Of a stretch of DNA of 64,000 nucleotides, positions 22,690 to 32,780 are shown piece by piece (within the stretch, counting starts at the first letter, position 1; each line of letters starts with the position of its first letter). A program made the position numbers and the translations under genes. The stretch spans positions 2,607,396-2,671,395 of the forward strand of contig NW_004454266.1 in NCBI RefSeq assembly GCF_000283155.1, in the 5' to 3' direction. The notes under the pieces are model-generated. The model was not told the DNA's origin, did no database searches, and saw only the letters and a list, made by a program, of their open reading frames with translations. The stretch is from Ceratotherium simum simum (taxonomy: Eukaryota; Chordata; Mammalia; Perissodactyla; Rhinocerotidae).

Positions 22690-25195
22690 TTTAAGCTGTG
22701 CATTAATGATTAAGCACTTTACTGTATGCATAAGTTCCCTTAATAAAAAAATAAGTTGTCAATGAGGGACAGTTATACCTTTGAACACATACATTACAGA
22801 GAAGTCTAGTAGTTAAGATGGGCTAAGATATGCTGTGGTTACAAACAATGCAAAACAACACAAGAAAACACAAGTTTACACCTTTCCACTCACTGAAGGA
22901 GACAGAAAACACATTGCTCCTCAGGAACACAACTTCTTTGCCACCACATTTCTCCAAAGCGGGGAAAGGAGGACTGCCTTCTCTGAGGCTCTCTTAGGAT
23001 CTCCAAAAGTAGGAAAGTGATCAGTTGTCTACCACACTAAGAGCTGACCTATTCACAGAAGGTTGAAACAACATTCTTTCAACTAAATGTTTTTAGTCCT
23101 CGACCTTGCTTATTTCCTAGGCGCTATGCTAGGCTCTAGCGATACAGAATTCAGTCTGTTATCCCAAGAAATTTGTTGTCTGAAACAGTGGTCCTCAACC
23201 CTACCAATGACCTATTTTTATATTTTCTAACACATTATTTCATCAGCTACAATGCATAGATAATATAACTTACTTATACAAATAATTTCCCAAGAACACC
23301 AAATTATAATATAAAATAAATAAAAAGAAAGGATTTCATAATGATTCCATTTGTTTTTCGATATGTAAATACCTGAGCTTGAAAACACAAGAAAATAAAA
23401 TAGGCAGAAAGATGTTCCGTGGAATCTGACTGATTCAGATTCGTGAACAATGCAAGAGTTGCAAACGAAGCAGGTGTGTCATACCAGACACTAGTATTGG
23501 CATTAGCGACCTGGTTTTCTGAAATAGTGAACACTTTTTGGCGAGTTTCTGAACAACAACAACAAAAAGATTAATATCCCTCAATTTATAAGGCAATTAT
23601 ATTCATTGAAAATTTGTTGTATACTAAGACCGTGAAAAACATGTTTTCACATCCCTGTATCTCCAATACAAATGCCAGTAATGTCCCCCAGATCATTTTG
23701 GCAACCAAAAATGTCCTTTTTTAGTGATAACATACCAAATGAAAACCATTAGTCTAGCATTCTTTTAACGGGTTCAAAACCTGTTGTTCATGTTAAAAAG
23801 AAGCCAATAATGTGGTTCCTGTTAGGAAATGGTGCAGAAGAAGTAGCACGGCAGTGAGGAATTCCAGGCAACACCTTACTCTGAAGGTCTTTGACTCTGT
23901 GATTGGAAAAGTTCAGAGAGACCTGGAAGGTGCTAAGAAGTTTCAGCTGGTGCCATAGAGTGTGATGCTCAGAAAGTTTCTTGATAGACATGGCTATGAG
24001 ATATCAGAGGTCTGGCTCTCCTTTTTCTCCACTGGAACAAGCCCCCTTCTGGCTGGGCCACAATCATTGGGACCGTGCTAGGGCATTTGGCTTCCAAGTA
24101 GAGGTATCTAATCTGGCATAGCATAAATTTCAGAAAAGAATAACTGAAAGGAAGTGGAGAGATCTCCTCAGAAGAGAGGCAGATTTCAGTTACATGAAGA
24201 GAAGACATTTCCCTAAAATGTGGGATTTTCCCAGGCCTGCATGGTATGGAATGGTTATGGCAAGAAAGAAATAAAGGCAGAATCAGAAGTGGTGGTAATA
24301 TTACCACTCATTATTTATGCCAAATGGATTCTGAGAAAAAGTCATGTAAACATGGCATTTCAATAATAATTTACTATTGACATTTCAAACCACCTTCTAA
24401 GAGGTGTAGGGATTTGAGATAAACTGAAGCCTTTTAGGAAAAAGGGCAATGTGCAAGCCTGGTGTCTTCAGGAAAGAGCTACTGCCCGCACCCTCCCTAT
24501 GCTTATATCACTGTCATTCTGTGTACATCATACAATCTTCATGACATACACAGGAGATCCACAATGGTCTTGAGAGTGTTATACCAGCAGACACACTGCC
24601 AACTTGGACTGAGAAGGACAGAGAGGGGACAAAATGAAAGAAAGAGGTTGAACTCCCAAAATTCTCTAGGCAGAAAACAGGTTGATCAAACTACTCAGCT
24701 GCAAACATGTACTACCCTTCACAAAAGTAGAGGGGTGACTCCAAGGGCAGAAACACTAGTCTGGGGGCAGAGCCTCAAACTACAGAGGATTATTCCCAGA
24801 CCTTGAAAGCCAATGTTGTTTGCCTGGCTGCATTTTGAAAATCCAAAATCAAGAAGGGATTTGGAAAATCCATTCTGGAATTGCTTGGAACTGGTGACTC
24901 CTTTATCCCTTCAATTTTATCCCTTTTTCGTTGGAATGTCTATAACTGTTATCCTATGCCTATTCCACGATTGTATTTTGGGGAGCAGATAACTTGTGAT
25001 TTTCACAGATTTATAGATGGAGAGGAATTGTGCCCGGAATTGATTATACACAGAGCCTCACTAATACTGAATTTGGGTGACTTAGGTGATGATATTTGTA
25101 ATTTTTGAACTGATAAGATTTAGATGAGTGAACGCTGAAATGAGTTGAGATTTGGGGGGAAATTGGAATGAAGTGAATGTTTTTTTCCCATAGGA
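22690..25195. other. Intergenic, no gene recognised
   Basis: No conserved domain appears in any open frame. 22,820-23,050 ('GATATGCTGTGGTTACAAAC') and 23,185-23,240 look like decayed DNA-transposon sequence, unproven. A 75-codon open frame at 24,881-25,108 lies in a segment that reads like an old repeat internal region; I do not call it a gene. Confidence 0.4.
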
Positions 25196-25221
25196 CAGAT
25201 GTGAATCTTTGGGGACCAGTA

Positions 25222-25728
25222 AGCAGACTATGGTAGGTGTAATAATGTCTTCCACCCATTTGCTGAGATACCCATTTCCCGAGATACCCATTTCCCAATC
25301 TCCAAAACCAGTCAATATGTTATCTTATATGGCAAAAAGAACTTTGCAGGTGTGATTAAGCTAAGGATCTAGATTTAGGAAGATTTTCCTGGATACCCAG
25401 GTGGACTCAGTATAATCACAAGATTCTTATAAGAGGGTGGTAGGAGGGTCAGAGTCAGAGAAGGAGATGCAGTAGAAGTAGAGGTCAGAGTGATGTGACC
25501 ATGACCCAAGGAGTGTGGGCAGCCTCTAGAAGCTGGAAATAGTAAGGAATGAATTCTCCTGTAAGGTATCTGGAAGGAAGGCAGCTCTGTCACACCTTGA
25601 TCTTAGCCCCATAAGACCCATTTCAGACTTATGACATCCAGAACTGTAAAATAATAAATTTATACTATTTTAAGGTACCACATTTTTTGTAATTTTCTAG
25701 GGCAGCAAATAGGCAATTAATACAGACA
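25222..25728 (+). mobile_element. MLT1-class LTR
   Basis: Landmarks in order are 'ATATGGCAAAAAGAACTTTG', 'GATTCTTATAAGAGGG', 'GCAGCCTCTAGAAGCTGG', 'GACATCCAGAACTGTAA' and a 3' end 'GGCAATTAATACAGA'. Near its start it carries a perfect 16-bp tandem duplication (GAGATACCCATTTCCC at 25,265 and 25,281). Exact ends are uncertain. Confidence 0.7.
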
Positions 25729-25804
25729 TGTATTTGTGTGCATTGTAGTCGGTGAATTGAAAAACTGTCTTGCCACCAAAGCAAGCAGGTACCAAAAGAA
25801 ACTG

Positions 25805-25964
25805 GTAAAGTTGTTGAAGGTCTACAGCCCCATTTATAACCACATCACACCACACTGACTGGGAGTTAGTCCTGGAATCTAGATGTAAAGTTTTTGAAGG
25901 TCTACAGCCCCATTTATAATCACATCACACCACATTGACTGGGAGTTAGTCCTGGAATCTAGAT
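25805..25964. repeat. 80-bp tandem duplication, two copies
   Basis: Copy 1 is 25,805-25,884 and copy 2 is 25,885-25,964. They abut exactly, and I count three substitutions between them. It ends 92 bp from the 3' end of the tRNA-Met gene. There is no coding content. Confidence 0.95.
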
Positions 25965-26045
25965 TTCGTACCAGAGAACTTGATTAGTGAAATACTTTTC
26001 TCTGCTATCATCCTTCTTTCTCAAATGAAAGTCTGTGGAAGTGAC

Positions 26046-26049
26046 AAAA
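26046..26049 (-). terminator. Pol III terminator of tRNA-Met
   Basis: AAAA on the plus strand is TTTT on the transcribed strand, 6 nt after the tRNA 3' end. Confidence 0.8.
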
Positions 26050-26055
26050 CTCTCA

Positions 26056-26128
26056 TGCCTTCTCTGAGGTTCGAACTCAGGACCTTCAGATTATGAGACT
26101 GATGCACTGCCTACTGCGCTAAGAAGGC
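26056..26128 (-). tRNA. tRNA-Met elongator (anticodon CAT)
   Basis: Read on the minus strand this is a 73-nt cloverleaf. Acceptor stem GCCTTCT pairs with AGAAGGC, discriminator A at 26,056. D arm TAGCGCAGTAGGCAG, anticodon CAT at plus 26,093-26,095, T arm with loop TTCGAAC. It matches the elongator tRNA-Met I remember, not the initiator, which has an AGCAGAG start. Relative to the common human form there are changes in the acceptor stem, with pairing kept, and in the GCATCAG segment before the anticodon stem. A and B boxes are intact, there is no intron, and a TTTT terminator follows. Likely functional. Confidence 0.93.
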
Positions 26129-27050
26129 ACTCCCCTCAGGGTTTTTCAGCAGAACTACTGACTTTAACCCTCTCCAGCCTAGGGGACATTTCTAAGAAGC
26201 TAGATTTTTACAATCGAGTACAAAATAAGAGTATCATATGTTTACTGCTGCTCCGAGTATGTCACAATAATTGGTCAAAATCATTTCAGTTTTTATCCTT
26301 GATTAAATAAACATGCAACACACTGGATTTTTTCCACTATGTGGTAAACACCACTTACTGCTGGGAGACATTAGACTTAATTAAGTTTCACACTGCCCCA
26401 CATTACAATGACATGTGTAGAAGGTGACATACGGATACAAGGGGCCTGAGCTGAGTCCACAGGTATGAAGGTTTCCACACTTCACCGATGTCGGTCGCAG
26501 AAAGCTGTTTAGCTCTGATGACAGCCGAGCTGTGGTCTCTTTACCCGACTCTGAAGCTTCCCTGCCTGCCAATGTTCCCCTTACAATTGATATTCCGGAC
26601 CTTGACATCTGAAGGCCGCTCTATCCCGGCTAGAAGTAAATAGAGGCGAGATAAGGCAGAAGAGATGAGGTGAGATGATTGAGAATGGAGAATGAATATA
26701 CTGGATTTCAAGGTAAAACAATCACGAAAAATAGAAAATGTCCTTATTTTAAAATTGTAGGATTGGAGTGTCAATCTTCCATGTGTCATCTATTAATTTA
26801 GGGGGAAAAAGTTCACTTGGTTTTTTTGCGAATAAGTTACTTAATTTTAAAAGCTTTATTATCTGTAAAATGGGATAAGATCTCACAGTATCGTTAAAAA
26901 GACTGAACACAGCCCAAAAGGTGTTCAATGAATAAGTGACACAAATAATGATAGTAAACTTTAAGTGCTTATTATAGACAAGATACTCTTTTAAGCAGCT
27001 TACATGTATTGGCTTAAAAATAAGGAGATAAATCTCTCATTTCTTTAGGT
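26129..27050. other. Intergenic beside tRNA-Met
   Basis: No gene seen. 26,820-26,960 resembles a decayed MIR/L2 end ('TATTATCTGTAAAATGGGAT', 'CAAAAGGTGTTCAATGAATA'). Confidence 0.45.
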
Positions 27051-27175
27051 AAGTTTTATTGTCCCCATTTTACATAAGAAGAAAGTGAGACCCGCTTAAG
27101 CTTTAAGTGACTTGCCAATGGGCCTATGGCTATTAAGTGGAGCCGCCGGGATTTGAAAAAGTGGAACTGAGGCTC
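27050..27175 (-). mobile_element. MIR SINE remnant
   Basis: Complement-strand MIR order: 'GTCCCCATTTTACATAAGAA', 'AGTGACTTGCCAATGGGC', 'GAGCCGCCGGGATTTGAA'. Confidence 0.65.
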
Positions 27176-27179
27176 ACTC

Positions 27180-27919
27180 AAAGGAGGCAGAATCTTATGG
27201 ATCAGGCGGGACTGAGTGAGAGGATGAGCGGTCTGGAAGCCGAGACCTGGGAGAAAGGACCCAAGGGACCCGCCCAGATCGCGTTGGTGGGGTTGGAGAG
27301 GGCAGGACACGTTCTCTCCGGGCCCGCAGAGGATGAAATGCTCCGCACCAAATGCAAACTGATTACCGCCCTGAACTTCGTAAATTAAGACCACGAACAC
27401 ATTCAGGAAAAAAAGTAGGTCTGTTTGCAAAGTTGTTTCCTTCCACGACTTTCACAAGAAGTCACACACAAACCAGGACTCGAGTTCCGGGTGAGAGGGA
27501 AGGGGAGCTCCTCTGTTTTCTGGTTGCGGACATTAAAAATGACTTTCCGCTGCCGACCCCCAAACGCAGCTGACAAACGGGCGACTCTTGATCTCAGCGT
27601 CCTTAGAGTTCCAATGCTGCGTTGGCGGTGCTGATTTCTAATCATTTTCCCGAGGACTGATTCTCTTCCCGTTTGATGGATATTGCTCATTGGCTGCCTC
27701 TCCCTTTACCCTCGGGTACCAGAAACAGCACAAAAGGCAAACGTAGGTCTCCCAGTTCAGGACAAAGGGCCGGGACTAGGAACCTATTTGAGGATTTTGT
27801 TGGTGGTTGGGATGGCAGAATTGTCTGTGGGGGAAAAAAAATGCTCTAGAAAAAATTACGCGCGCAACAGTCTTGTGCGTTCTAAACCATTAAGAGGAGT
27901 TTGAAGGTAGCAGGCATGT
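27180..27919. other. Moderately CpG-rich DNA upstream of tRNA-Leu
   Basis: G+C is raised and CpG dinucleotides are frequent between about 27,200 and 27,660. Several overlapping open frames of 60-125 codons on both strands have no recognisable domain and are best read as chance. Undermethylated DNA next to an active tRNA gene would explain the composition. Confidence 0.4.
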
Positions 27920-28001
27920 GGTAGCGTGGCCGAGCGGTCTAAGGCGCTGGATTAAGGCTCCAGTCTCTTCGGGGGCGTGGGTTCGAATCCCACCGCTGCC
28001 A
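27920..28001 (+). tRNA. tRNA-Leu (anticodon AAG)
   Basis: An 82-nt class II tRNA. Acceptor stem GGTAGCG pairs with CGCTGCC (one T-G wobble), discriminator A at 28,001. D arm TGGCCGAGCGGTCTAAGG. Anticodon stem CTGGA/TCCAG encloses loop TTAAGGC with anticodon AAG at 27,954-27,956; the first A would be inosine-modified, reading CUN codons. The long variable arm is TCTCTTCGGGGGC and the T arm GTGGGTTCGAATCCCAC is perfect. No intron. The downstream sequence has only TTT (28,004-28,006) before other bases, a weak terminator. Otherwise it looks functional. Confidence 0.95.
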
Positions 28002-28139
28002 ACTTTATTGTTATGCCCACTCGATCGGATCAATCTCTGTAGCGATTGCTTGAGGCTGGGAGAGCATTTTCCCAACTAAGGGGCGCAACAGGTGTTTATC
28101 TCTGTACCAGTACTCTGAGACCAATTATAGTCCTCAGGA

Positions 28140-28800
28140 AAAAAAAAATAGTCTGACTGCCAATTATTTATATCTAAGAACAGGATTTCGCGACCATGGG
28201 GAAATTCCTTTTTAATGTTTTTTAAATGTTTGTACAGAAAGAAGTAAAACTTTCACATGGCTCAAAATTACAAAAATGTAAGAGTACTTATACAGTGAAA
28301 GTCTACCCTCACCTCACCTCTTTCCACCCCGGCACCCGATCCTGGCTCCTTGAGAAAACATATTAGAGGCTGGAGTTACCTTCAAGGTATGCTTTTTGCA
28401 TATACAAGCCAAAAGAAACCCGTTATTTTCCTCCTATTTTATACTTTCCGAACCTATGCTACCACGCCTTGCCTTTATCACGTCATGTGTGTTGCAGTGG
28501 TTTCCGTGTCAACACAGAAAGAGCTTTTCTTTTTCTTTTGTCTCACTAGTATTCCATTTATGGATATATCTTCATTTATTTCACCAGCCACATTTAACAA
28601 TATAAACAATGTTGCAGTAAGTTATAGCCACATTCCATAAGTGTGTGGGATTAGAGAACTTTCTAAAAGTTCAGTTGCTAAATCAAATCATATGTGTGAT
28701 GGTCATTTTGGTTCCCTAAATGCTACTAATTTATCCTCCTATAGCGCTGGGGAAGGGCTTGTTTCCTTGACACCCTGACCAGCACAGAACGTTGTAATAA
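28140..28800 (-). mobile_element. Old LINE 3' remnant
   Basis: 'GTATTCCATTTATGGATATA', 'CATTTAACAATATAAACAAT' and 'GATGGTCATTTTGG' resemble the complement of mammalian LINE 3' regions. The family is not certain. Confidence 0.4.
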
Positions 28801-28829
28801 TGACAATTAGCCACTTAGCTCCAATTAAG

Positions 28830-28982
28830 CCCCAGACACTGTCATAAATTCTTTAACTATATTAAGTCATCTAATATTCTCGATAGTATATAAGGAAGTT
28901 CATATTATTCCATTTTACTGAAAAGGAAACTGGTTATAACCAGTTAATCCCTTGCTTGTATGTGGAGGAAGCAGGATGTTAA
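28830..28982 (-). mobile_element. MIR/L2-type remnant
   Basis: 'CCATTTTACTGAAAAGGAAA' and nearby text match the complement of MIR-type 3' ends. Confidence 0.5.
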
Positions 28983-28983
28983 T

Positions 28984-29476
28984 GCCTATGGTAGACTGAA
29001 AAACGGCCCCCCAAAAGTTATCTCCATTGTAATTCCTGGAAGCTGTAAATATTACTTTATATGGCAAAAAAACTGAGGAGTCTTTGCAGAAGAGATTAAG
29101 TTAAAGGTCTTGAGATGGGGAATTTATCCTGGATTATCCAGATAAACCTCGAATGCTGTCACAAATGTCCTTATAAGAAAGGCATAGGGAGATTACAGAG
29201 AGACAGAAGAGGAGAAGGCAATGTGAGTACAGAGGCAGAGATAGGAGTGATGGGACTACAAGCCAAGGAATGCTGGCAGGCACCAGAAGCTGGAAGAGGC
29301 AAGGACAGATTCTCCCCTACAGCCTCAATAGGGAGTATGACCCTGTCAACACCTTTCCACCCAGTGATAGTGACTTTGGACTTCTAGCCTCCAGAATTGT
29401 GAGAAAATAAATTTCAGTTGTTTTAAGCCACTGAGCTTGTTGTAATTTGTTACAGAAGCTACAGGAACCTAATACA
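28984..29476 (+). mobile_element. MLT1-class LTR
   Basis: Landmarks: 'TATGGTAGACTGAAAAACGG', 'TTATATGGCAAAAAAACTG', 'GATTATCCAGATAAACC', 'CCAGAAGCTGGAAGAGGC', 'TTTAAGCCACTGAGCTTG', end 'CCTAATACAA'. The target duplication is not clear. Confidence 0.78.
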
Positions 29477-29489
29477 ATGTATTTAAGTG

Positions 29490-30427
29490 CTAATAGGCAA
29501 CTCTACCACAAACAATTGTTTCTGTTTGTTTGCCAATCTGATAAATAAAAAATATTATTTCATTGTAGTTCTGTAGTTTCATTTTGGATGTCTCTAGGAA
29601 ACTCCACGAACTAGAACAGAAGAAAAGACGATTAGGAGAGACTCCCACGCCTTTAACTACTTGCTCTTGGCTGGAAGAACTGTCCTCTGGTAAGCTATTT
29701 CCTCGAAGTGGGAATTTTCCCCAAGCTTTTGAGGAAGAGCCTGTTTACTAGTTATTTGCCTCCCCGAGCGAGCCGGGATGGTGGCAGTGGGATCCGAACC
29801 GGCGTTTCTAAAGAAATTGGAGACTTATTTCGCATCCTAGAAGACTCCCACACTACCTCCAAAGGAAGGGGCTTTTAATTAAACGTTTTTCTCGTTTCCA
29901 AAAGATATGAAGAAAGTTCTGCAGTCTGTCTGTATCTTTAAATGCACTGTACTTTTCCTGCTTTCTTTGTACAAAATAGGAGCTTCCATTCCTACCCCTA
30001 GGAATATCCGAGTCCCATTTGCGAGCATCACCTGCTGGATCCTACCGACAGCTCCCGCGTAACGAGCACTCCTCCACCCTCACGCGGCTATTGCCCCTCT
30101 GTCCGTCAAGTAGGGACCCTGGAGACCTGAGTTTCGCCTCCTCTTCTGTCTCTTTATGATACCCAGTGTAAAGGCAGCCAAAGAACAAAATCCGTTAAAC
30201 TCTGGGGGCAGGAGAGGAGATCATTTCTTGAGAAAATGATTAAAAATCACCACGGCGGACACGGTGCCAGGACAGTGACTAGCTGAGGTGACGAGTCTTT
30301 GGTCCCTTGTCAATTGCGTCAGGAGATAGACAGCGGGAAGTTATTTTTAACGCCTGCAACTAGAAGTCAGAGGAGCTCCCACCCCATCTTCCCAACCTCC
30401 CCACCAGGAATTGGAGTGAAACTGAAG
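29490..30427. other. Intergenic, no gene seen
   Basis: Mostly unique-looking sequence with scattered CpGs. It contains the tRNA-like remnant at 29,779-29,857. No repeat family is recognised. Confidence 0.45.
29779..29857 (-). pseudogene. Possible tRNA remnant (Leu/Ser-like)
   Basis: On the minus strand the sequence starts GGTAGTGTGGGAG and ends with a T-arm-like GGTTCGGATCCCAC followed by TGCCACCA. The end resembles mammalian tRNA-Leu 3' halves, and the start resembles GGTAGCGTGGCCGAG of tRNA-Leu. The middle does not fold into D and anticodon arms, the T stem is broken on its 5' side, and the acceptor register is ambiguous. If real it is a dead tRNA. Confidence 0.35.
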
Positions 30428-30482
30428 TCGTGGGTGTGTGTGTGAGTGTGACAGAGAGAGAGAGACAGAGACAGAGAGAGAC

Positions 30483-30513
<31 letters not shown>

Positions 30514-30516
30514 GCG
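30428..30516. repeat. Compound microsatellite
   Basis: (TG)n passes into (GA)n, (GACAGA)n, (GATA)n and finally a (GACA)n run. It lies just before the CpG-rich block. Confidence 0.92.
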
Positions 30517-30549
30517 ACTAAAAGTTCAGGACAGGGGCTCCGTTTGCGT

Positions 30550-30910
30550 TTGATGCGGATCTACACGTCCTCCCGGGCCCTGAGAGGGTATGATCCTGCC
30601 GGCTCCAACACCACCAACGCGGTCTGGGCGGGTCCTCGTGTCTCCCCTCCCCTGTCCGGGCCTACCTGCTCTCCTCGCCTCAGTCGTCTCAGTCCCTGCC
30701 TGTCCTAGGGGCCCCGGGGCCCTCAGACACCTCGACTCCCACGGCCCTTCCCCGACCCTACGCGGGGCCTTCTGGGGGCGCGCAGCCGCGATCAGGTGGG
30801 CCGCCCGCGGGCCCGGCTCTCTGCACGTCCCCAGGGACGATGCGATCCCCGAGGGGAAAAGGGCGGGTCACCGCGGGGTGCACAGACCAGGTTAGGGGGG
30901 AGAAGGCTTT
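30550..30910. promoter_or_regulatory. CpG island without an assigned gene
   Basis: Very high G+C and dense CpG (GCGGGGCC, CCGCCCGCGGGCCCGG). Its right end is the GGCGGGTCACCGCGGGGTGC segment shared with the window start, so it belongs to the duplicated tRNA-Thr block. A 101-codon open frame inside has no domain. It could be a promoter for an uncharacterised transcript or simply open chromatin beside tRNA genes. Confidence 0.5.
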
Positions 30911-31659
30911 ACTTTCTTTGCCAGTTGATGACATTGCACTCGAAATCAGGCCTTGGTTGAGCAGGAGTGGGCAAAGCGGTGGTTCACTGGAACCGTAAGG
31001 CTCCTCACCTTAGAAGGATTGTACCTGGACCCTGGGAACATCTGTAGCCACCCGGGGCCCACTCCGCCTCTTTTTCCCCAAAAGTCTCTCATCTGTGGTT
31101 GTCTGATCAGAGTGTTTACCGCGCCGTTGACCTTGGTGTTGTGGGATTTTAAGAGAGCGATCTGCCTGACTCTAGCCGAAGTCTACACACCCAGCCCTCC
31201 TCTTGTCCGCTCCCTACCCCTCCCCTCCAAATCTCTGCTTGCAAAGTGCAAGGGATGTGTAAGGACACTATATGCCCTAACCCGGCAGTCTAAGAGGCTT
31301 TCAGTGGAGTTCCTTTTTTAGAGATCCTCACTTAGTACATTCGAGTGAAGAATCTAAGTTACCAAAGACGAGGTGCATTACCAGCAAAGTTTGCTTTTAG
31401 AACATTTGGAAAGAGTGGGTAGCCTCGACGTTTACTGATGGTTATCCTTGGACAAATTGGAGTGTTATTGGTCCTAACACGCAAGCTACCTGAAACTTTT
31501 CCCGCTTGTATTAGCTCCGCCGCGCATCGAAGTAAGCAAAACGTCTTCTTGGAGTTTGCCATTTTCTCAGGGTAAACTGCTCTGAATCGTAGAGACTATG
31601 TCAAACATATTTAATCTAACAGTAAGGACAGGTTTATTATAGTCGCACGTGTGCAGGTG

Positions 31660-31733
31660 GGCTCCATGGCTTAGTTGGTTAAAGCGCCTGTCTTGTAAAC
31701 AGGAGATCCTGGGTTCGAATCCCAGTGGGGCCT
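31660..31733 (+). tRNA. tRNA-Thr (anticodon TGT)
   Basis: A 74-nt cloverleaf. Acceptor GGCTCCA pairs with TGGGGCC through 7 bp with one G-T wobble, discriminator T at 31,733. D arm GGCTTAGTTGGTTAAAGC, anticodon TGT at 31,694-31,696 reading ACA/ACG codons, T arm CTGGGTTCGAATCCCAG perfect. It differs from the CGT copy at 828-901 at only a few positions. A TTTT terminator lies at 31,738-31,741. A and B boxes are canonical and there is no intron. Likely functional. Confidence 0.96.
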
Positions 31734-31737
31734 TCGC

Positions 31738-31741
31738 TTTT
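31738..31741 (+). terminator. Pol III terminator of tRNA-Thr(TGT)
   Basis: TTTT beginning 5 nt after the tRNA, the same spacing as in the paralogue at 906-909. Confidence 0.8.
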
Positions 31742-31880
31742 CCTCTTTCTGGAAAACCACAATCTCTTCATTACCCCCCATTACTCCTAATTCCCTGCTG
31801 TATTCAGTGTTATTGTAAATTCTGATCCAATCACTTATATAAGCAGTTGTGATTGCAAAATTCTCATTCTCAAAGAAAAA

Positions 31881-32225
31881 CTGCTGGGTCTTTTTATGTT
31901 CAAAGTGATCACAACTGTAAGAGAGGAAACAGAGAGAAGGAAAATGGATTCTTGATGGCCCTGAGAGCTGGGAGGCCCAGAAGTCAGTAACTTTCTTTGT
32001 GACCTCTTTGCTAAAGCTCTTCCCCGTCCTCTCTTTTTTTGTGGGGGTGGGGCTTTTTCTGAACGCCAGTTTAATTTATTAGTGATTCTAGAGAATCCAG
32101 CATTATGTTATCTGTTTTACACATGATTTTCCGAATATTACTACATTATAAAACAGTAATTTATATTTGCTTATACGTTCTCAGTCTTCAAGGAAGGGTT
32201 TCGGTCCCAAGGAAATAAATAAATT
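31881..32225. other. Intergenic after tRNA-Thr(TGT)
   Basis: AT-rich, no gene or repeat family recognised. Confidence 0.45.
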
Positions 32226-32270
32226 GGCCCCACTGGAAACTGAACCTTAGTTCTGCAATTTAAAAAACAG
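32226..32270 (-). pseudogene. Decayed 3' half of a tRNA-Thr
   Basis: The reverse complement aligns without gaps to positions from the anticodon stem to the acceptor end of tRNA-Thr(TGT): 32 of 45 bases agree by my count, including an exact CCAGTGGGGCC at the end and GGTTC of the T loop. The anticodon region reads TTT in place of TGT. The 5' half is missing; a MER5-like element begins at about 32,285, where it should be. Confidence 0.55.
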
Positions 32271-32284
32271 AATGATCCTATAAT

Positions 32285-32465
32285 GCAATGATTCCCAAGC
32301 TTAGTGTGCATTTAAATCGCCTGGGGAACTAGTGAACATACAGTTTCTTGGGATTCATCCCCAGAGGTTTTAATTCTGGTTTGGTGAAGGGCCCAGAAAT
32401 GTGTATTTTTAACAAGCACTCCAAGTAATTTTGAAGCAAATGAATCACCTTTGCAAAACTCTGGC
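32285..32465. mobile_element. MER5/Charlie-like (hAT) MITE
   Basis: 'TTAAATCGCCTGGGGAAC', 'CATCCCCAGAGGTTTTAATT' and 'CACTCCAAGTAATTTTGAAG' follow the order of MER5-type elements from memory. Non-coding. Confidence 0.6.
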
Positions 32466-32559
32466 TTAAAATATTGCACACACAGCTGAACTGAAAATGA
32501 GGCCCACCTGTGACATTAGCGCTTTTGTACTGATCCATGAACATCCACTTACACTCTAA

Positions 32560-32780
32560 TCAAGGTAGCATTATTGGAATTCCACTATATTTCAGATGAT
32601 TCCAGACACACTCTCATTTAACCAACCCAACAATCTGTCAAATGTGTGTTATAATCAGCTCTTTGAAGAAGAGGAAACAGGCTCAATAATGTTCACGGTA
32701 ACATAGTTAGCAAGTGACAGAGTTCAATTTCAAACCATGTCTGTCTGACTTTGGGACCCATGCTTCTCTCATGACATCTG
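32560..32780 (-). mobile_element. MIR SINE remnant
   Basis: 'AAGAGGAAACAGGCTCA', 'CATAGTTAGCAAGTGACAGA' and 'CCATGTCTGTCTGACTT' fit the complement of the MIR core. Confidence 0.6.

Larger units (their letters stand above)
30845..31880 (+). repeat. Duplicated tRNA-Thr block, copy B
   Basis: Twin of 1-1070 in the same orientation. See the copy A entry for the three collinear anchors. Flanks are diverged well beyond the tRNA itself, so the duplication is old, while the tRNA has been kept. Confidence 0.65.

Noticed and set aside
24881..25108. A 75-codon frame as a small gene
   Set aside because: Sits in sequence with the feel of an old repeat internal region. No homology or regulatory signal I can name.
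30590..31321. Two open frames of 101 and 122 codons near the CpG island
   Set aside because: No domain, no splice signals that extend them, and strongly composition-driven.
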